Shown here: one piece after another, positions 33,722 to 42,523 of the stretch | Position numbering within the stretch: position 1 is the first letter of the stretch | How the letters are laid out: each line of letters opens with the position of its first letter | Origin: JACRCT01 sp036504155 | GTDB lineage: Bacteria; Myxococcota; Myxococcia; Myxococcales; UBA5297 | Reading direction: 5' to 3' | NCBI GenBank assembly: GCA_036504155.1 | Contig: DASXVQ010000112.1 | Coordinates: 1 to 64,000, forward strand | DNA: 64,000 nucleotides | Notes under the pieces: generated by a model | What the model saw: the letters and a program-made list of their open reading frames with translations, nothing else | Told to the model about the DNA's origin: nothing | The model's database searches: none | Made by a program: the position numbers and the translations under genes

Positions 33722-36076
33722 ATGACCCTCCGACGCACTTCCCAGGTCGGCCTTCTGCTCCTGGGCCTTGCCCTCCCAGGCTGTCCCGCCGGCTCCGACT
33801 GTCCTGACGGGCTTTCGCGATGCGGGGGCCGGTGCGTCGATTCGCTAGTGGATCCACGCCATTGCGGGTCGTGCGCAACGGTCTGCGCCTCGGGCCTGGT
33901 TTGCGCGCTGGGTGCGTGCGGATGTCCTTCCGGCCTGACGGACTGCGACGGAGTCTGCAGGGACCTGCTGGCGGACCGTCAGAACTGCACCGGGTGTGGG
34001 GTCGTGTGCGAGGCTGGCGAGGTCTGCGCGCCGGCGGGCTGCGCGGTGTCGTGTCCGGCAGGCTTCAGCGACTGCCAGGGCTCGTGCCGGGACCTGCTCT
34101 CGGACCGCGCGAGCTGCGGCGAGTGCGGAACGGCCTGCAGGGATGGCGAGGTCTGCGCCCAGGGGAAGTGCGCGTCGACCTGCCCCGGCGGCCAACTCGA
34201 CTGCGCGGGCTCGTGCCGCGACCCGCGGGCGGACCGGGACCACTGCGGCGGGTGCGACAAGGCGTGCAAGGCGGGCGAGGTCTGCAGCGCCGGCAAGTGC
34301 GCTCTTTCCTGTCCCGAGGGGCTCGAAGACTGCTCCGGCTCGTGCCGGGACCTGGCCACGGACTGGGCGAACTGCGGCGGCTGCGGGGCGCCGTGCCAGG
34401 CCGGCGAGGTATGCGCGGCGAGCAAGTGCCAGCTCTCGTGCCCGGCAGACCTGAAGGACTGCTCCGGCTCGTGCCGGGACTTGCAGACCGACCGGGCGAA
34501 CTGCGGCGAGTGCGGGAAGCCCTGCGGCGCCGGGGAGATCTGCGACGCGGGCAAGTGCGTCCTGTCGTGCCCGGCCGGGCAGACCGATTGCGCAGGGGTC
34601 TGCCGCGACCTCGATTCCGACTGGGCCAACTGCGGGATCTGCGGAGGGCCGTGCCTCGCCGGCGAGGTGTGCTCGGGCGCGAAGTGCCTGCTCAGCTGCC
34701 CGGCGGGGCTGGAGAACTGCACGGGTGCGTGCAGGGACACGCTGTCGGACCCCGAGAACTGCGGAGCGTGCGGCAAGCCTTGCGGACAGGGCGAAAGATG
34801 CGTCGCGGGACTGTGCGCAGGTGCGTGCCCGAGCTACCTCACCGACTGCTCGGGCGTTTGCAGGGACGCTGCGGTCGACCCGGGGAACTGCGGCGCCTGC
34901 GGCAAGGCGTGCCTCCAGGGCGAGCTCTGCGGAGCGGGACGGTGTGTCCTCTTCTGCCCGACCGGCTTCGCCGAGTGCGGCGGGTCCTGCAGGGATACGG
35001 GCTTCGACCGGGCCCACTGCGGCACCTGCGACCATCCCTGCGCGCTCGGGGAGCTGTGCCAGGACTCGGTCTGCACGCCGGCAAGTGCGTCCTGCCAGCC
35101 CGGGCTCGCCAGCTGCAGCGGGATCTGCCGCGACCTCGCCACCGACCGCAACCACTGCGGCGAGTGCGGCAAGCAGTGCGCGGCCGGCGAGATCTGCGAG
35201 GCCAGCCTCTGCGTCCTGTCCTGCCAGGTGGGCTTGGTGAACTGCTCGGGCCGCTGCAGTGACTTGATGAGCGATCCCGCCAACTGCGGGCAGTGCGGGA
35301 AATCGTGCAGCATCTGCTCGCAGGGCGGGTGCGTGGCCTCCTGCCCGGCGGGGCAGAACTCGTGCGCGGGGGTGTGCAAGGACACGCGCAGCGACCCGTT
35401 CAACTGCGGGGCGTGCGGGAACGCCTGCGCAGCGGACCTGGTTTGCAGCAAGACGGCGTGCGTGGCGGCTTGCGCTTCCGGCGAGAAGGACTGCAGCCGG
35501 GCCTGCCGCGATCCGCTGCATGACCCCGAGAGTTGCGGCGACTGTGGCGTCGTCTGCGCGAGCGACCAGGTGTGCTCGACGGGGGTCTGCGCGTTGGCGT
35601 GTCCCGGCGGGCAGGCGGCGTGCAACCGGGCCTGCCGCGACTTGGCGACTGATCATGAGAATTGCGGCTCATGCGGAAAGGCCTGCTCGAGCACCTATGC
35701 CTGCTCCCAGGGCATCTGCGTCCTGGCCTGCACAACGAGCGCGACGTGTCCACCGGCCTCGCTCTGTATCGACTCCGTTTGCCAGCCCTGCCACGATCTT
35801 GGCTACGGCGCTTGCCCCACCGGGGAGAAGGTCTACTGCGACCTGCGCCCCTTCGATCCTTTCTCGGAGAACCAGGCCAAGAAGGCGTGCGCGACGTGCG
35901 TCGGGGTTGCCTGCGAACTCCAGACTGGTGACTGCTCCGGATACGCCTATGGCGCCCCGGGCGCGGCTTGCATGCAACCCTCGTGGGGCTTCGGGAAGGG
36001 CCGCTGCGGTTCGAGCGCAGGAGTCGTCTTCCAGAACTGTTACTCGTACTCAACGTACGGAGCCTGGGCGCCGTGA
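33722..36076 (+). CDS. lipoprotein with 15 Stig1-like Cys repeats
   Basis: A 784-residue lipoprotein (lipobox LALPGC). From about residue 28 to 700 it has 15 repeats of about 45 residues. The core is C-x4-DC-xG-x-C-x-D-x3-D-x2-NCG-x-CG-x2-C-x2-GE-x-C, for example CRDLATDWANCGGCG, as in Stig1-type and related bacterial Cys-rich domains. The last 80 residues are unique and also Cys-rich (YACSQGICVLACTTSATCPP, then GYGACPTGEKVYC and a CATCVGVACELQTGDCSGYA segment). It is likely surface-anchored with many disulfides. It is divergent from the motor operon and upstream of the cytochrome region. Function unknown. Confidence 0.8.
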   Translation: MTLRRTSQVGLLLLGLALPGCPAGSDCPDGLSRCGGRCVDSLVDPRHCGSCATVCASGLVCALGACGCPSGLTDCDGVCRDLLADRQNCTGCGVVCEAGEVCAPAGCAVSCPAGFSDCQGSCRDLLSDRASCGECGTACRDGEVCAQGKCASTCPGGQLDCAGSCRDPRADRDHCGGCDKACKAGEVCSAGKCALSCPEGLEDCSGSCRDLATDWANCGGCGAPCQAGEVCAASKCQLSCPADLKDCSGSCRDLQTDRANCGECGKPCGAGEICDAGKCVLSCPAGQTDCAGVCRDLDSDWANCGICGGPCLAGEVCSGAKCLLSCPAGLENCTGACRDTLSDPENCGACGKPCGQGERCVAGLCAGACPSYLTDCSGVCRDAAVDPGNCGACGKACLQGELCGAGRCVLFCPTGFAECGGSCRDTGFDRAHCGTCDHPCALGELCQDSVCTPASASCQPGLASCSGICRDLATDRNHCGECGKQCAAGEICEASLCVLSCQVGLVNCSGRCSDLMSDPANCGQCGKSCSICSQGGCVASCPAGQNSCAGVCKDTRSDPFNCGACGNACAADLVCSKTACVAACASGEKDCSRACRDPLHDPESCGDCGVVCASDQVCSTGVCALACPGGQAACNRACRDLATDHENCGSCGKACSSTYACSQGICVLACTTSATCPPASLCIDSVCQPCHDLGYGACPTGEKVYCDLRPFDPFSENQAKKACATCVGVACELQTGDCSGYAYGAPGAACMQPSWGFGKGRCGSSAGVVFQNCYSYSTYGAWAP
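33820..35830 (+). repeat. tandem coding repeat, ~135 bp, 15 units
   Basis: The repeat encodes the Stig1-like units. Units diverge in DNA but keep the cysteine spacing. Confidence 0.8.
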
Positions 36077-36079
36077 CCT

Positions 36080-36105
36080 CACGCGCCCCTCCCATTCGGG
36101 GCGTG
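36080..36105 (+). terminator. weak hairpin after the Stig1-like gene
   Basis: CACGCGCCCC and GGGGCGTG pair with one bulge. Confidence 0.3.
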
Positions 36106-36142
36106 GTCTGCCGGCGCAGGGGATGGGAGTGATGCAGGACGG

Positions 36143-38260
36143 TTGCTGAGCGAACTGAGGGTTGGAGAGAACATCGAGTCGACTGCACATCGCCTACGGT
36201 GGGCTTGCCGAGCGGGGGTGAGTGCGCTCGCGCTCCTAGCAGCCCTCCTGCTGAGCAGTGCGACGGCTCGCGCCGAGAGCGACACTTCGTGCGTCGCCTG
36301 CCATGGAAAGCTCGGCGGCGGGCCCGCCAAGCATGTGGGGTTCGCGACGGGAGGCTGCCGCGATTGCCACGCCTCGGGCACCGAAGCCGGAGGCTGCACG
36401 GCGACGCGCAAGAAGTGGACGGTGCGACTGGACGCCGCGCGCGTGTGCCAGAACTGCCACGCGCAGGCGATGGTCGCGCCCACCGGCTCCGGGCTGCACA
36501 CACCGGTCAAGAGCGGCCAGTGCCTCGACTGCCACAGCGCACACCCTGGCAATGGCGCGCACCTGCTCAAGCTCGAGGGCAAGGAGCTTTGCCTCTCGTG
36601 CCACGGGCCCAAGGGCAGCGCGAAGGTCAAGGTCGACCCCAAGGCCAAGGGCGCCCACGCTGTCCTGCGTTCCGGCGGTTGCCTGGACTGTCACGTCTCC
36701 TCGCACTCCGCCAAGAACGACAAGCTGCTCGCCGCCAAACCACCCGAGGTCTGCTACGGCTGCCACGAGCGCGAGGCAGACCTCCGGCACGCACCGGTAA
36801 AGGAGGGGCGGTGCACCGAGTGCCACGATCCGCACCAGAGTGCGAACAAGGGCCTGCTCAGGGAAGCGGATGCCAAGCTCTGCCTGATGTGCCACCAAGG
36901 GGGCGGGGCGATTCAGACGAGGATCGACCTCAACAAGCCCAGCATCCACGCACCGGTCGCTGGCGGCACCTGTACCGACTGCCACGCCGAAGGCCACGGT
37001 GGCTCCAAGCCGAAACTACTCGTGAAGGCGCCGCCGGCCCTCTGCTACACCTGTCACGACAAGCCCGGTCCGAAGGAGAAGATCCACGCCGCGGTGAAGA
37101 TGGGCCAGTGCACCGGGTGCCACGACCCACACGCCGGCGAGGCGAAGCTCATCCGCAGCGCTTCAGGGATATGCACCGAGTGCCATGAGATTGCCAAACT
37201 TGCACCGGGCGAGGAGAAGCACGCCCCCGTGGTGGAGGGGCGGTGCTTGGAATGCCACCAGGGACACAAGTCCAAGCACCGGCTGTTGCTCAAGGCCGAC
37301 GGCGACGCGCTGTGCCTGTCGTGCCACGAAAAAGGGGCGCCAAAGGGCAAAGGGCGGCCCCGGGAGGAAGGGCGCGTCGACCTGAAGGCTCCGGTGATCC
37401 ACACGGCCCTCAAGTCGGGCTGCTCGGGTTGCCACGAGACGGGCCACAGCGGGAACCAGCCCAAGCTCCTCCTCCGGCGCGTGGACAAGCTGTGCGCCAT
37501 CTGCCACGAGCGGAAGGACAAGGACCGCTACACTCACGGAGCAGTCAAGTCCGGTGACTGCTCCGTCTGCCACGACCCGCACACGGCGAAGGACAAGAAC
37601 CTGCTGCGGATGGCCGACCCCAAGCAGTCCTGTTTCGCGTGTCATGCCGACGACCTCCAAGGCAAGTCGGTGGTGCATCGGCCCGTCAAGAAGGACGGCT
37701 GCTCGGCCTGCCACGGCTCGCACGGCGGTCCCTTCCCCAACAGCCTCAAGGAGAAGGGCAAGAAGCTCTGCTACGAGTGCCACGACCCCGTCGATGAAGG
37801 CCCTGTCCGGCACGCGGTCGTCGACAGGAAGGGCTGCACGGTCTGCCACGACGCCCACGCGTCGAACACCAAGGGAATGCTGGCCAAGCCGATTAACGAC
37901 CTGTGCTCGAGCTGCCACGTCGACCAGTCGGACGGGCTGCACGTTTCCTCCTCCGGCCACGTCGTCGCGGGAGGCCGCGACCCGCGGGACGTCGAGCGCG
38001 AGTTCTCGTGCATCAGCTGCCATGAGCCTCACGCCGGAAAGTCGCCCAAGCTGCTGTTCTTCGGCGAGAGCCCGGCCGACGTTTGCGACGGTTGCCATGG
38101 CGACCGCACGGGAAAGCGGCCGGAGCTGAAGGACATCACCAAGAAGTTCCGGGCAGGGGTCGAGCGAAAGCCTGGCGAGCAGGTTCCCGGCCAGCCCCAG
38201 GGGCCGGTGGTGATGCCAGAAGTCGGGCCAGGCGGCTCGCCGGCCGTTATCCTGAGATGA
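36143..38260 (+). CDS. 25-haem c-type cytochrome
   Basis: A 705-residue exported cytochrome with 25 CXXCH motifs from CVACH to CDGCH, about one per 27 residues, in the 'doubled CXXCH' style (CLDCHSAH, CTECHDPH, CTGCHDPH). The signal peptide is VSALALLAALLLSSATARA. The TTG at 36143 gives a basic leader before it; the start is uncertain and a GTG at 36218 is possible. Every motif is intact. Such proteins carry electrons across or outside the outer membrane. PPIase and NHL genes follow with 16- and 8-bp gaps, as in cytochrome loci of metal-reducing bacteria, so this is a likely operon. Confidence 0.9.
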   Translation: MLSELRVGENIESTAHRLRWACRAGVSALALLAALLLSSATARAESDTSCVACHGKLGGGPAKHVGFATGGCRDCHASGTEAGGCTATRKKWTVRLDAARVCQNCHAQAMVAPTGSGLHTPVKSGQCLDCHSAHPGNGAHLLKLEGKELCLSCHGPKGSAKVKVDPKAKGAHAVLRSGGCLDCHVSSHSAKNDKLLAAKPPEVCYGCHEREADLRHAPVKEGRCTECHDPHQSANKGLLREADAKLCLMCHQGGGAIQTRIDLNKPSIHAPVAGGTCTDCHAEGHGGSKPKLLVKAPPALCYTCHDKPGPKEKIHAAVKMGQCTGCHDPHAGEAKLIRSASGICTECHEIAKLAPGEEKHAPVVEGRCLECHQGHKSKHRLLLKADGDALCLSCHEKGAPKGKGRPREEGRVDLKAPVIHTALKSGCSGCHETGHSGNQPKLLLRRVDKLCAICHERKDKDRYTHGAVKSGDCSVCHDPHTAKDKNLLRMADPKQSCFACHADDLQGKSVVHRPVKKDGCSACHGSHGGPFPNSLKEKGKKLCYECHDPVDEGPVRHAVVDRKGCTVCHDAHASNTKGMLAKPINDLCSSCHVDQSDGLHVSSSGHVVAGGRDPRDVEREFSCISCHEPHAGKSPKLLFFGESPADVCDGCHGDRTGKRPELKDITKKFRAGVERKPGEQVPGQPQGPVVMPEVGPGGSPAVILR

Positions 38261-38276
38261 ACGAGCTGGAGCCCCA

Positions 38277-39887
38277 ATGTACCCATGGTTGTTGATGTTT
38301 CTGGCGGCGGCGTCGCCCGGAGCGGCTGAAGTCGCGCTTGCCCGCGTCGACGGGTTGGCCATTACCGGAGACGACCTCGCGGCGCGCGTTGCGGCGTCGA
38401 GAGGGGCCGGGAGCCAGGCGAGGGCGGCCGAGTTGCTCGAGGACCTGATCAACGACTCGCTCCTTGCAGCAGACGCGCGCCGGGCCGGGTTGGACAAGGA
38501 TCCCAAGGTCACGGCGGCGATGGAAGCCGAGCGTCGTAGGCTGGCGGCCCAGGCTTTCCAGGCGGGCGAAGTCCAGGAGGCGATGACGGTCGACGAGGAG
38601 CAGCTCAGGAAGATGTACCGCTCGGGGGCCGACCAGGCGCGCCTCTACGTCATCCACCTCGCGACGAAAGAGGAGGCGGCTGCGTGCCTCGACCGACTGC
38701 AGAAGGGGGCGAAGTTTGAGGCTGAGGCGGCGAAGGGGCTGAACACAGAGGTGAGGGCTCGGGGTGGCGAGCTCGGGTGGCGGTCGCGCGCCCAGATGGA
38801 GAAGCCGCTCGAGGAGAGCGTCTTCGCAGCGAAGGTCGGTGAACCGTTCGGACCCGTCGCACTCGACCTGGGGTTTGCGGTAGTCAAGGTCGCGGAGCGG
38901 CGCCTGGGAGACGAGGCCGGCTTCGCGGAAAAGAAGGACGAGCTCACGCGTTTCGCCCAGCTCCAGGCGCGCCAACAGACCAAGACCCATCTCCAGCTTC
39001 AGAAGCGCAAGGAGGCCAAGGCTCAGGTGGACTTGGAGTTCCTGAAGTCCACTGGGACGGCGATCGAGGCTTCGGTGAAGGACGCCGAGCGCGTAGTTGT
39101 CAGCGCAGGCGCGCACAAGATCACCTACGCGCAGGTGCTCGCCTCCGTGCGGTCGCTCTCGCAGGGACGCGAAGGCAGCCACTTCTCAGGCCTCGCGGTG
39201 AAGCAGGAGATGGCTTGGCAACTCGTCGACCAGCGTCTGTTTGAGGATCTCGCGGTGGACCGCGGTTACGGCAAGGACCCCAAGACCGCGAGATCGCTCG
39301 AGCGGTTCACCCGGGACGCGCTCGCTCAAGCTCTCGCGGCGAAGATCCGTTCCGGAATCGCCAAGCCCGACGAAGTTGAGCTGGGCGCCTGGTACGCATC
39401 GCACAAGGAGGCCTTCACCCACCCCTCCGCGCGGCGCTGTGCGCACATTCTGGCGCCGACCGAGTCGCAGGCCCAGGCGGTCTTCCACAAGGCGCTCAAG
39501 GGTGATTTCGCTACCCTGGCGAAGGACTTCAGTGCTGACCAGGCGACGGCGGCCAAGGGTGGCGACCTCGGAGAGGTCAACGCGGACATCCTCCGAAACC
39601 TGGCTGGTGCGGGTGAGAAAGTGCTCGCCGATGCCCTCGCCAGCGCCCCTGCGGATCAGGTCACCGAGCCGATCAAGGGGACTTCGGGTTGGCACGTGGT
39701 GAGGTGCGGGAAGTTCACCACCATCGCGCTAACGCCGTTTGCGCAGGTCCGAGATGCCATCGAAAGACAGATCGTGATGGAGCGGGGAAACGCCGCAATC
39801 GTCCAGCGTTTCCAGGAGCTTCGAGGCAACGCCAGGATATCGATCGACCGCGATGCGCTCGAGAGAGTCGCCGCGAGCGAGTTGTGA
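38277..39887 (+). CDS. parvulin-type peptidyl-prolyl isomerase with two PpiC regions
   Basis: A 536-residue exported protein (MYPWLLMFLAAASPGAAE). An N-terminal SurA-like helical region (LLEDLINDSLLAADARRAGL) leads to a first parvulin-like domain (ARLYVIHLATKEEA, RGGELGWRSRAQM, VAL-DLGFAVVKVAER). A second helical linker follows, and the second parvulin domain is better conserved (SARRCAHILAPTES, KDFSADQATAAKGGDLGEV, VTEPIKGTSGWHVVRC). It catalyses proline isomerisation in the periplasm and probably assists folding of the neighbouring cytochromes. It lies 16 bp after the 25-haem gene and 8 bp before the NHL gene. Confidence 0.85.
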   Translation: MYPWLLMFLAAASPGAAEVALARVDGLAITGDDLAARVAASRGAGSQARAAELLEDLINDSLLAADARRAGLDKDPKVTAAMEAERRRLAAQAFQAGEVQEAMTVDEEQLRKMYRSGADQARLYVIHLATKEEAAACLDRLQKGAKFEAEAAKGLNTEVRARGGELGWRSRAQMEKPLEESVFAAKVGEPFGPVALDLGFAVVKVAERRLGDEAGFAEKKDELTRFAQLQARQQTKTHLQLQKRKEAKAQVDLEFLKSTGTAIEASVKDAERVVVSAGAHKITYAQVLASVRSLSQGREGSHFSGLAVKQEMAWQLVDQRLFEDLAVDRGYGKDPKTARSLERFTRDALAQALAAKIRSGIAKPDEVELGAWYASHKEAFTHPSARRCAHILAPTESQAQAVFHKALKGDFATLAKDFSADQATAAKGGDLGEVNADILRNLAGAGEKVLADALASAPADQVTEPIKGTSGWHVVRCGKFTTIALTPFAQVRDAIERQIVMERGNAAIVQRFQELRGNARISIDRDALERVAASEL

Positions 39888-39895
39888 GGAGAGCC

Positions 39896-40981
39896 GTGCG
39901 CAAGACCGCCATCGCCATCATCCTGGGAAGCTTGGCGCTCGCGGGGTGCGCCACCATGCCCAAGCCCTCCGAGGTCGTCTGGCCACCTCCGCCGGACAAG
40001 GCGCGCATCCGCTTCGTCCAGGCCTTCAACTCCTCGCGAATGCTGGACGACACCTCGTGGGGAAAAATCCGCCGGGCCGTCTTCGGCGACGGCAAGGAAG
40101 TGCAAGTCGTCTTTCCCGTGGGGCTTGCGATCTCCGACGACGGGAAGCGCCTCTACATCGCCGACGGCGGGCACAACAAGGTGTTGAGGGCCGACTTCGA
40201 GCGCAAGGAAGTGACCTTGATGGCCCCAGACGAGCCGTCGAGCGGGGCTTTCAACGTCGTGCTCGACGCCGACGAGAACGTCTACTTCACCGACGGACCT
40301 GCAAAGGTCGTCAGGGTCGTCAAACGCGACGGAACGCCACTGCGAGTCTTTGGCTCCGAGCACCTCGAGCGGCCCACGGGACTCGCTCTCGACAGGGAGC
40401 GAAAGCGTCTCTACGTGGCCGATGCCGCAACCAGGGAGTCCAAGAACCATCGCGTCGTCGTCTTCGACCTGCAAGGGACCAAGGTCGGAGAGATTGGGAC
40501 GAAAGGCGACCAGCCCGGCGAATTCTACTTCCCCGTCTATCTGGCGCTCGACGAGCAGGGGAACCTCTACGTCGGCGACACCATGAACTTCCGGATACAG
40601 GTGTTCAACCCGGAAGGGCAGTTCGTCAGGATGTTCGGCCAGAATGGCGACGGACCTGGCTCGTTCGACAAGCTCAAGGGGCTGGCCTTCGACAAGCTCG
40701 GAAACTTGTACGCCGTCGACGGAGGCCACTCGAACGTTCAGGTCTTCAACAAGCGCTTCCAGCCGCTGACCTTCTTCGGGGGCTATGCGCGAAAGCTCGA
40801 GTACTTCGACGTCCCCAGCGCCATCGCGATCGATAAGAACACCAACCGGATCTACGTCGCCAACGAGTTCATAGCGCGGGTCAACGTCTACGAACTGATC
40901 AACACCACTGCGGAAGACTGCGGCAATGCCCCGACCACCCCTGAGGCGTCGCCCGCAGAAGTCGAGAAAGCCCCCAAGTAG
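39896..40981 (+). CDS. NHL-repeat beta-propeller lipoprotein 1
   Basis: A 361-residue lipoprotein from GTG 39896 after TGAGGAG; lipobox LALAGC with Cys18. Six or so NHL-type blades are visible: VFPVGLAISDDGKRLYIADG, GAFNVVLDADENVYFTDG, RPTGLALDRERKRLYVADA, FPVYLALDEQGNLYVGDTMN, KLKGLAFDKLGNLYAVDG and VPSAIAIDKNTNRIYVAN. It is probably a periplasmic or surface protein-binding platform for cytochromes. It resembles the second NHL lipoprotein at 46008 (both have a DTMNFR/DSMNFR blade and an F(G)xxGxGxGxF loop). Confidence 0.85.
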   Translation: MRKTAIAIILGSLALAGCATMPKPSEVVWPPPPDKARIRFVQAFNSSRMLDDTSWGKIRRAVFGDGKEVQVVFPVGLAISDDGKRLYIADGGHNKVLRADFERKEVTLMAPDEPSSGAFNVVLDADENVYFTDGPAKVVRVVKRDGTPLRVFGSEHLERPTGLALDRERKRLYVADAATRESKNHRVVVFDLQGTKVGEIGTKGDQPGEFYFPVYLALDEQGNLYVGDTMNFRIQVFNPEGQFVRMFGQNGDGPGSFDKLKGLAFDKLGNLYAVDGGHSNVQVFNKRFQPLTFFGGYARKLEYFDVPSAIAIDKNTNRIYVANEFIARVNVYELINTTAEDCGNAPTTPEASPAEVEKAPK

Positions 40982-41153
40982 GGAGCGAATTTGGGGGGCG
41001 GCGCGGCCATGCGGCTGTCAGCGGATAGCGCATCATCCCGAAATCGTTGACCAAAACCGCAAAAGTGCAAATCAGGCACACTAATCCGCCTGTATTGAAT
41101 TTTCTGATGCAGGTGGCCTAGGTTTGTTTCGCTTGTTCGCTTTGCGACCAAGC

Positions 41154-41167
41154 GGCTTGCGCAAGCC
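41154..41167. promoter_or_regulatory. 14-bp perfect palindrome upstream of the tetrahaem gene
   Basis: GGCTTGCGCAAGCC lies between a possible promoter (TTGAAT 41095, TAGGTT 41119) and the cytochrome start. It could be an operator or an RNA hairpin. Confidence 0.35.
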
Positions 41168-41203
41168 ATGAAGAACCCCTTCCCGCTAGGAGCACCGACA
41201 TGA
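41168..41203 (+). CDS. possible 11-codon leader peptide
   Basis: ATG 41168 encodes MKNPFPLGAPT and its TGA overlaps the cytochrome ATG as ATGA. It has no clear ribosome-binding site and follows the palindrome directly. It may be chance. Confidence 0.2.
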   Translation: MKNPFPLGAPT

Positions 41204-42015
41204 GGCACTTCGCACATCTCGTCGCCGTGGCTGCCATCCTGCTGCCCGGCGTCGTCTTCGCACAGGCAGGTATCCGCAACAGCAAGCACGACCTTTCGAA
41301 CTCGAGCACCGCTGTGGTCAAGTCGACTGCGGCGAACAATCAGATCTGCATCTTCTGCCATACCCCCCACAAGGCCCAATCGACTCAGTTGCTGTGGAAT
41401 CACACCCAGACGGCCGTTGCCACCTACAGCTGGGGCAATGACCTGAGTGCAAATCCACTGACGGCCACGACCCAGGGCACCCCGCTACCCACGACCTTGA
41501 GGGGCCAGTCGAAGATCTGTCTGGGCTGCCACGACGGCTCGATCGCCCTGGGCAACGTCTCGAACGCCGGCGGAGGAGTTGCCGGAACTATCGCAATCAC
41601 GGCATTGGCCGGCCGGGTGGATGCCGCTGGCCTGCTCCTTCCAGCGGGCGGCTACACGATCGGCGTCGGCGGAAGCATGGGCGGCCACCACCCCGTCTCG
41701 ATTCCCTACGCAGGCCAGACCGGCTACAACGGCATCGCTAGCAGTGCGACTGGCGACGGCACGCTTGGAAACTACTACAGCGTGGTCACCACGGGCTGCA
41801 CGAGCGCGTCTGGCCTCTGCACCAACGCAGGCGCCCTTGATGGTCGCAACGGCCTCGCGATCAACCTGCTCCCGAATGCTGCCGGCGCGACCACCAACCT
41901 CGGCATCGAGTGCAGCAGCTGCCACGAGCCGCACAACAAGACGGGCTTCGCCAACTTCACGCTCGTCAACAACTCCTCCGCCTCGGGCCTCTGCCGCTCC
42001 TGCCACAACAAGTAA
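41200..42015 (+). CDS. OmcE-like tetrahaem cytochrome
   Basis: A 271-residue secreted cytochrome with signal peptide LVAVAAILLPGVVFAQA and four CXXCH motifs: CIFCH, CLGCH, CSSCH and CRSCH. The framing SKHDL near the N-terminus, CIFCHTPHKA, a downstream LWN, CLGCHDGSIALG, GGHHPVS, IECSSCHEPHN and the final LCRSCH match the pattern I know for OmcE-type tetrahaem cytochromes of Geobacter and related prokaryotes. Some of these polymerise into extracellular haem filaments. Taken with the PPIase, NHL and 25-haem genes upstream, this is the best nanowire-subunit candidate here. Filament formation itself is inference. TAGGAG lies upstream, and a strong terminator follows. Confidence 0.85.
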   Translation: MRHFAHLVAVAAILLPGVVFAQAGIRNSKHDLSNSSTAVVKSTAANNQICIFCHTPHKAQSTQLLWNHTQTAVATYSWGNDLSANPLTATTQGTPLPTTLRGQSKICLGCHDGSIALGNVSNAGGGVAGTIAITALAGRVDAAGLLLPAGGYTIGVGGSMGGHHPVSIPYAGQTGYNGIASSATGDGTLGNYYSVVTTGCTSASGLCTNAGALDGRNGLAINLLPNAAGATTNLGIECSSCHEPHNKTGFANFTLVNNSSASGLCRSCHNK

Positions 42016-42024
42016 CTGACCCTG

Positions 42025-42062
42025 GAAAGAGGCGCGGGCGCCTGTCCGCGCCTCTTTCTTTC
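42025..42062 (+). terminator. intrinsic terminator of the tetrahaem gene
   Basis: GAAAGAGGCGCGG (42025-42037) and CCGCGCCTCTTTC (42046-42058) form a perfect 13-bp stem with an 8-base loop, followed by a short pyrimidine tail rich in T. Confidence 0.85.
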
Positions 42063-42096
42063 CGCCTCGACCGCCAAATTCCACCGGAGACCGTCC

Positions 42097-42510
42097 GTGA
42101 GCCGACAGCGCGGCTTCAAGGGACCGGCGGGGTCGCTCCCGGTCCTCGAGACCGACGAGATCGCCGAAGACCTGGCGATGCTCATCGAGGGCGAGACGAG
42201 CGGCCGCGACCTCGATGAGGTTGTGGTCGAGTTCGGCCGGTCTCATTCGACCTACTACGAGAAGCTCCAGCGCTACCGCGAACGGGGCATCGAGGGCCTC
42301 TTGCCGCGCAAGTCCGGCCCGCGCGAGCCCTGGAAGCTCACGCTGGGGACCGCAGCGAAGATCGTTCGTCTGCGAATGCAGAATCCTCAACGCACTGCGC
42401 AGTCCATCGCCGAGGCCGTCTCTCGGGATGGCCTCCCGTTGAGCGAGCGAAGCGTCGAGCGCGTCTTGTCGCTGTTCGGTCTCACTCACTCCGCAGACTC
42501 GGGCACGTGA
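42097..42510 (+). CDS. helix-turn-helix protein, transposase-N-terminus-like
   Basis: A 137-residue protein from GTG 42097 with two homeodomain-like HTH units. The first is around RDLDEVVVEFGRSHSTYYEK, LQRYRERGIEGLLPRKSGP, as in the N-terminal part of IS481/IS630-type transposases. The second is AKIVRLRMQNPQRTAQSIAE, LPLSERSVERVLSLF. No catalytic DDE domain follows: the gene ends and the OmpA/barrel gene starts 13 bases later. It may be a domesticated DNA-binding regulator of the conduit operon, or a transposon fragment. Confidence 0.6.
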   Translation: MSRQRGFKGPAGSLPVLETDEIAEDLAMLIEGETSGRDLDEVVVEFGRSHSTYYEKLQRYRERGIEGLLPRKSGPREPWKLTLGTAAKIVRLRMQNPQRTAQSIAEAVSRDGLPLSERSVERVLSLFGLTHSADSGT

Positions 42511-42523
42511 GGACTCGCCACCC

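Noticed and set aside
33820..35830. Regular 135-bp repeats as a CRISPR or satellite
   Set aside because: They are coding Stig1-like units, in frame throughout.
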